64,000 nucleotides of DNA, from positions 1,188,001 to 1,252,000 of the forward strand of contig NZ_OY761823.1 in NCBI RefSeq assembly GCF_963664965.1, written 5' to 3'. Below the pieces are notes generated by a model, which ran no database searches, was not told the DNA's origin, and saw only the letters and a list, made by a program, of their open reading frames with translations. The stretch comes from an uncultured Pseudodesulfovibrio sp. GTDB lineage: Bacteria; Desulfobacterota; Desulfovibrionia; Desulfovibrionales; Desulfovibrionaceae. Made by a program: the position numbers and the translations under genes. This document shows positions 60,771 to 64,000 of this stretch, piece after piece; the first letter of the stretch is position 1; each line of letters starts with the position of its first letter.

Positions 60771-60822
60771 ATTGATTGTGCAATCAATGTCTGATTCCCC
60801 TATAGGTTGATTGAGTAATCAG
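60771..60822. promoter_or_regulatory. Two candidate TetR operators
   Basis: ATTGATTG-TG-CAATCAAT (60771-60788) is a perfect inverted repeat apart from the centre. TTGATTGAGTAATCAG (60807-60822) is a related imperfect copy. They sit upstream of the TetR start, the usual place for autoregulation. Confidence 0.65.
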
Positions 60823-61009
60823 TGTCAACCTTTTCCGGTTATAATTTAATGCAATTAATTTTACCGGTTTTGCCGAGAGGAGTATGAGGAAGGGAGGGGG
60901 GTGTTGCAACTGGTTGAATTTTATTGTTATGAAGGCGGAGATAGGGGGCGAGGCTGCCTTGATTATCTTCCGGTCAAGGAACAAGAAAACATCTATAGAT
61001 CGAAAAAAT

Positions 61010-61261
61010 ATGCCGCAAGACAACGTTTTTGAAGGCATGAGTTCCCGCGTGGATAAACAAGGGAACGTGCTTTACACGCTTGCCTCCGGCGGAATGATCA
61101 AGGATATGGGCAAGGACTTGTTCTTCAGCAAGCATGATGAAGCTGCTCAAGAGGCGGCGGAACAGTTGGCTTGGCGGAAGTTCGGAAGGGACTTTGTGAT
61201 CGAGGGGAATCGGGTTGGGCGCAAACCCAAAGCCACCCATTTGAATAAAGTCGTTAGTTGA
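61010..61261 (+). CDS. LPD7-like relaxase-associated domain remnant
   Basis: About 83 residues (MPQDNVFEGMSSRVDKQGN...). The chain has a beta-rich first half and KHDEAAQEAAEQLAWRKFGRDFVIEGN, a pattern resembling the LPD7/relaxase-associated domain of conjugative relaxases. There is no Shine-Dalgarno directly before the ATG and the frame extends upstream to 60884, so the start is uncertain. It is likely a scrap of a mobilisation protein; no other conjugation gene is present. Confidence 0.5.
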   Translation: MPQDNVFEGMSSRVDKQGNVLYTLASGGMIKDMGKDLFFSKHDEAAQEAAEQLAWRKFGRDFVIEGNRVGRKPKATHLNKVVS

Positions 61262-61264
61262 ACT

Positions 61265-61316
61265 CACAAGATTGCCGCCAGTATCAACAAGGATAGCGGC
61301 AATCTTGTGATTTTTT
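61265..61316 (+). terminator. Terminator of the LPD7-like gene
   Basis: A perfect 14-bp stem, CACAAGATTGCCGC/GCGGCAATCTTGTG, across a 17-base loop, followed by ATTTTTTATT. Confidence 0.85.
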
Positions 61317-61554
61317 ATTGTTTCTTAATCTTCTTACACGATGGGCACCAATATATAGTTCGAGGCGAGCGCAATATTAGTATGGTTGGCAGTAGAAATA
61401 CTACAACCCACAAAAACAAACCTAAAACAGATCCAACCGACAAATTTAATTTTGATATAGGGAAGGTATACAGAAGCAAGCAGCCCGCACAGATTCCAAT
61501 AAGAATCCGAAAATCAAACCGCCTGAGCGTAGCCTTGCATTTGTCACACTTCAA
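61315..61554 (-). CDS. Small membrane protein with terminal zinc knuckles
   Basis: 79 residues. CDKCK near the N-terminus and CPSCK near the C-terminus flank two hydrophobic helices (ILIGICAGCLLLYTF and VGSVLGLFLWVVVFLLPTILIL). The start is a TTG at 61554, five bases after GGAG. It begins 11 bases after the end of the RHS fragment on the same strand, in AT-rich DNA. No recognised family. A toxin-immunity role is only suggested by the position. Confidence 0.5.
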   Translation of the reverse strand: MKCDKCKATLRRFDFRILIGICAGCLLLYTFPISKLNLSVGSVLGLFLWVVVFLLPTILILRSPRTIYWCPSCKKIKKQ

Positions 61555-61565
61555 AACGACTCCAA

Positions 61566-62033
61566 CTATAAATCATTACTATCTGCCTCTATAATTACTC
61601 TTCGAAGGCCGGGGTTGCTGTCCGTGATGATCCCACCGAACGGGTCGTACTGGACTTCCTTTATCACGTTGCCGCTTGTGTCGGCAACAACGCGGAGGCT
61701 ACCGACCTGATCGTAAAAGAGATAGACGGCGAAACCGTCATCGCGGCGCATGGCAAAGGGTGTGCGTTCGTTGTCCTCGTAGGCGAATTCATAGGCGTGG
61801 CCGTTGCTCCAGTATCCGGCAAGGCGGAGGAAATCGAGCCATTCATAGGCCTCGGTCAGTTCACCGTTGCAATACTTGGCGATACGGCGTCCCTGTTCGT
61901 CGTGACGGAAGGTGTAAGTGCGGCCCTCGTCCTTCTGGTCGGCCTTGAGCAGGCGATAATCCGGGGCGTATTCATAGAGTGTATACTTCCTTTTGTGGTT
62001 GCACATGCTGCGAAAGCCGTTGTCGTCGTGCAT
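61566..62033 (-). pseudogene. Truncated RHS-repeat core fragment
   Basis: The frame carries the C-terminal part of an RHS core: YEYAPDYRLLKAD, RTYTFRHDEQGRRIAKYCNG, an AYEFAYEDNERTPFAMRRDD segment, YLFYDQVGSLRVVADTSGNVIKEVQYDPFGGIITDSNPGLR. RHS cores normally continue into the DPxGxxxGxxRYDP-type end and a toxin tip. Here the core stops after ITDSNPGLR and only RVIIEADSNDL follows before the stop. The N-terminal bulk is also missing. This is a decayed remnant. Confidence 0.8.
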
Positions 62034-62303
62034 GTAGCTGTTTCTGACCGACGCCGCGAAGCGGTGAGCCACAGGACGTGGCGAATCCAAACGGGCGAAA
62101 AAAACGTGACGAGAACTCTTGGTTGGGATTTTGGGGATTCGGCAAGTCTGTGAAGTGAAATGAACTGGCCGCCAGGGGGAATTAACACTGCGTGGTGCTG
62201 CTTGTTTGTGTCGAAACATCCTGTAAAATGGCGGAGGCTTGTTGTATCGAGCGGAAGTGTGCTATGGAAAAAAATCCCGAATTTTAGAACTATGGAGGTT
62301 CAA

Positions 62304-62762
62304 GTGGGCAAAAGGAAGATAAGCGTCAAGGGAATGAAGACCAAGAAAGAAGCGATCGCGGCACTCAAGGAACTGCTCGCCAGCCTTGAGTCGGGTAAGG
62401 TTACCATTGAGGACGGCAAGGAAACACTTGATATCGGCGTGCCTGATGAACTGGAGTGCGCGGTAAAGGGAAAGATCAAGGGCAAGGGGCCGAAGGTCAA
62501 GCTGACGTATCGGCTGAGCTGGAAACAGGCCGACAACGTGCCTGCGGCCAAGCCTGACGCTACGCCCGCCAAGAAGGCTGCGGCCAAGACGCCTGCCAAG
62601 AAGGCCGAGGCCAAGACTCCGGCAAAGAAGGCGCCCGCCAAGAAAGCTCCTGCGAAAAAGGCGGCTGCCAAAAAAGCCGAACCCAAGAAACCGGCAGCCA
62701 AGAAAGCTGCACCCAAAAAGACAACCGCCAAGTCTGCCGCGAAAAAGGCTGCTGACAAGTAA
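62304..62762 (+). CDS. Amphi-Trp domain protein with histone H1-like tail
   Basis: About 152 residues. The N-terminal ~80 residues (KRKISVKGMKTKKEAIAALKELLASLESGKVTIEDGKETLDIGVPDEL...VKLTYRLSWKQ) fit the amphi-Trp domain. The remaining ~70 are repeats of the AKKAPAKKA type, as in histone H1-like bacterial proteins. GGAGG lies within ATGGAGGTT, so translation most likely starts at the GTG at 62304, not at the ATG at 62292. It probably binds DNA non-specifically. Function otherwise unknown. Confidence 0.8.
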   Translation: MGKRKISVKGMKTKKEAIAALKELLASLESGKVTIEDGKETLDIGVPDELECAVKGKIKGKGPKVKLTYRLSWKQADNVPAAKPDATPAKKAAAKTPAKKAEAKTPAKKAPAKKAPAKKAAAKKAEPKKPAAKKAAPKKTTAKSAAKKAADK

Positions 62763-62875
62763 AGAACAGAAAACGTTCGTTTTTGACAACGGAAGTGGAG
62801 GGCTGTAGGTCGGTGCTGCATGGAAGCTCATGGTTGTGAGCGTCCACGAACTAACCGCAGCAAGGACATGCCTTT

Positions 62876-63166
62876 ATGTTTATAGTCACCCTCACTTACG
62901 TTGTGTCTCTGGAAACCGTTGATTCGTATCTCGATGAGCATATCGCCTTTTTGAAGCAGCAGTACGCCGAGGGCGTTTTTTTGGCGTCTGGCCGGAAGGT
63001 CCCTCGGACCGGCGGAGTCATTCTTGCCCGGAGTGAGTCGGAAGAGAAGCTGAATGCCGTGCTTGAACAGGATCCGTTCAAGCGAAACGGCGTTGCCGAA
63101 TACTCGGTTGCCGAGTTTGTGCCGTCCATGACTGCTGACGGACTGGAAGGCCTTTTGGAACAATAG
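62876..63166 (+). CDS. YciI family protein
   Basis: 96 residues of the YciI fold: MFIVTLTYVVSLETVDSYLDEHIAFLKQQYAEG, the ASGRKVPRTGGVILAR segment and DPFKRNGVAEYSVAEF. The conserved His/Asp pair near the N-terminus (DEHIAF) is present. YciI proteins are small enzymes or stress-related proteins; the reaction is unknown. AAGGA precedes the start. Confidence 0.88.
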   Translation: MFIVTLTYVVSLETVDSYLDEHIAFLKQQYAEGVFLASGRKVPRTGGVILARSESEEKLNAVLEQDPFKRNGVAEYSVAEFVPSMTADGLEGLLEQ

Positions 63167-63185
63167 TCTTGATAGGGTAGAAAGC

Positions 63186-63213
63186 AAAAAAGGCCGCATC
63201 TGCGGCCTTTTTT
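63186..63213. terminator. Bidirectional terminator between yciI-like gene and glnS
   Basis: A symmetric stem, AAAAAAGGCCGCA-TC-TGCGGCCTTTTTT, with a T-run in both directions. Confidence 0.92.
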
Positions 63214-63241
63214 GTTTTTATCGGCAATGAATCGTTTGGGT

Positions 63242-64000
63242 CTAGAGTCCCAGCTTCTTTTTCAGCTTGCCCCATGAGTCGCGCAGGGTGGCGGTGCGGT
63301 TGAAGACAAGCTTCTCGCCGGAGACGTGGTCCTTGCTGTCGGCACAGAAGTACCCGGTGCGTTCAAACTGGAAGTTGGTGCCCGGAGCCATTTCGGCGAT
63401 GGCCGGTTCCACCCAGCATTCGGGCAGGATTTCCAGCGAGTTCGGGTCCACGTAGTCCACGAAGGTCTTGCCCTCTTCCGGGGCGTTGGGGTTCTCGCAG
63501 GAAAACAGGTTGGTATAGTTGCGTATCTCGGCCTTGACGCCGTGGGTGGCGGAGACCCAGTGCATGGTTCCCTTGACCTTGCGTCCGCCTTCAAGCCAGC
63601 CGCCCTTGGTTTCGGGATCGTAGGTGGCGCGGATTTCCGTGATGTTGCCGTCGGCGTCCTTTTCGTAGCCGGTGCAGGTCACGTAGTAGGCGGCGCGCAG
63701 CCGGACTTCGCGGCCCGGGCCCATGCGGAAGAACTTTTTCGGCGGTTCTTCCATGAAGTCGGCGCGTTCAATCCAGAGTTCGCGGGTGAACGGAACTTTC
63801 CGGGTGCCGTAGGATGTCTCTTCAGGATGCAGGGGGACTTCGAATTCGTCCACCTGGTCTTCGGGATAGTTTTCAATGATGAGTTTGACCGGGTCCACAA
63901 CGCCCATGTAGCGCGGGGCGCGGTCGTTGAGGTCCTGACGGACGCAGTGCTCGAGCAGGGCGTATTCGACCGTGGAGTCGGCCTTTGCCACACCGATGCG
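63242..64000 (-). CDS. glnS: Glutaminyl-tRNA synthetase, C-terminal part
   Basis: The frame is open past 64000 on the minus strand, so the catalytic N-terminal part lies outside the window. The fragment begins just before VEYALLEHCVRQDLNDRAPRYMGVVDPVKLIIENYP, the standard GlnRS end of the catalytic core. It continues through the two anticodon-binding beta-barrels (YGTRKVPFTRELWIERADFMEEPPKKFFRMGPGREVRLR, then TMHWVSATHGVKAEIRNYTNLF). It charges tRNA-Gln. The C-terminus is LKKKLGL. Confidence 0.96.
   Translation of the reverse strand, partial: RIGVAKADSTVEYALLEHCVRQDLNDRAPRYMGVVDPVKLIIENYPEDQVDEFEVPLHPEETSYGTRKVPFTRELWIERADFMEEPPKKFFRMGPGREVRLRAAYYVTCTGYEKDADGNITEIRATYDPETKGGWLEGGRKVKGTMHWVSATHGVKAEIRNYTNLFSCENPNAPEEGKTFVDYVDPNSLEILPECWVEPAIAEMAPGTNFQFERTGYFCADSKDHVSGEKLVFNRTATLRDSWGKLKKKLGL

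Noticed and set aside
1..64000. CRISPR array, rRNA operon or complete insertion sequence
   Set aside because: No regular repeat-spacer pattern, no rRNA sequence and no transposase gene were seen.

Overview
The window looks like chromosomal DNA of a sulfate-reducing Desulfovibrio/Pseudodesulfovibrio-type bacterium (Desulfobacterota). It is moderately GC-rich. It carries bacteriohemerythrins, a PrxU-like peroxiredoxin with an in-frame UGA, an AmmeMemoRadiSam radical SAM protein, CbiM/NikL-type metal uptake proteins, CP76/CII-like small regulators and many sensor kinases. This lineage assignment rests on gene content and protein style, not on a database search.

Layout. 1-9 kb: end of a histidine kinase, CBS protein, DUF3108 protein, two tandem paralogous small proteins, RlmD-type rRNA methyltransferase, a xanthine/uracil permease with an RsbW-like tail, a radical SAM protein, and rplM-rpsI. 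9.7-22 kb: alaS, recA, two hemerythrins (one without its iron ligands), a PP-loop/NFACT-R tRNA-thiolation-type fusion, a CaCA antiporter, lpxK-rnr, a BI-1 protein and YccF. 22-36 kb: CI/LexA-like repressor, a GGDEF response regulator, a DUF4139-HAD-GH65 disaccharide cluster, ychF and purM (convergent), a frameshifted amrS and tRNA-Pro(UGG). 36-51 kb: DHH-CBS protein, HD protein, cbiM-nikL without cbiQO, an Rrf2 regulator, several membrane proteins, a PAS/sigma-54 activator, a selenocysteine peroxiredoxin, an NSS transporter with its 33-residue MetS partner, and class II aldolase.

51.5-59.1 kb holds a seven-gene, mostly overlapping operon: hybrid histidine kinase, small hydrolase, secreted double rhodanese, NMT1-type periplasmic binding protein, Cache-HAMP-PP2C phosphatase, STAS antagonist and RsbW-like kinase. 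It reads as a periplasmic sensor module feeding a partner switch, and CP76-like regulators lie on both sides. 60-62.3 kb is a scar of mobile or toxin DNA (TetR gene, LPD7-like relaxase remnant, truncated RHS core, small membrane zinc-ribbon protein). The right end has an amphi-Trp protein with a histone-H1-like tail, YciI and the 3' part of glnS.

Two dispersed non-coding repeat families stand out. The first is a ~95-nt multi-hairpin element found between a stop codon and its terminator downstream of alaS, ychF and purM, with a variant after the permease. Its stems change with compensation. The second is a ~210-nt element, with two copies in inverted orientation between the antiporter and rnr and a diverged copy before alaS.
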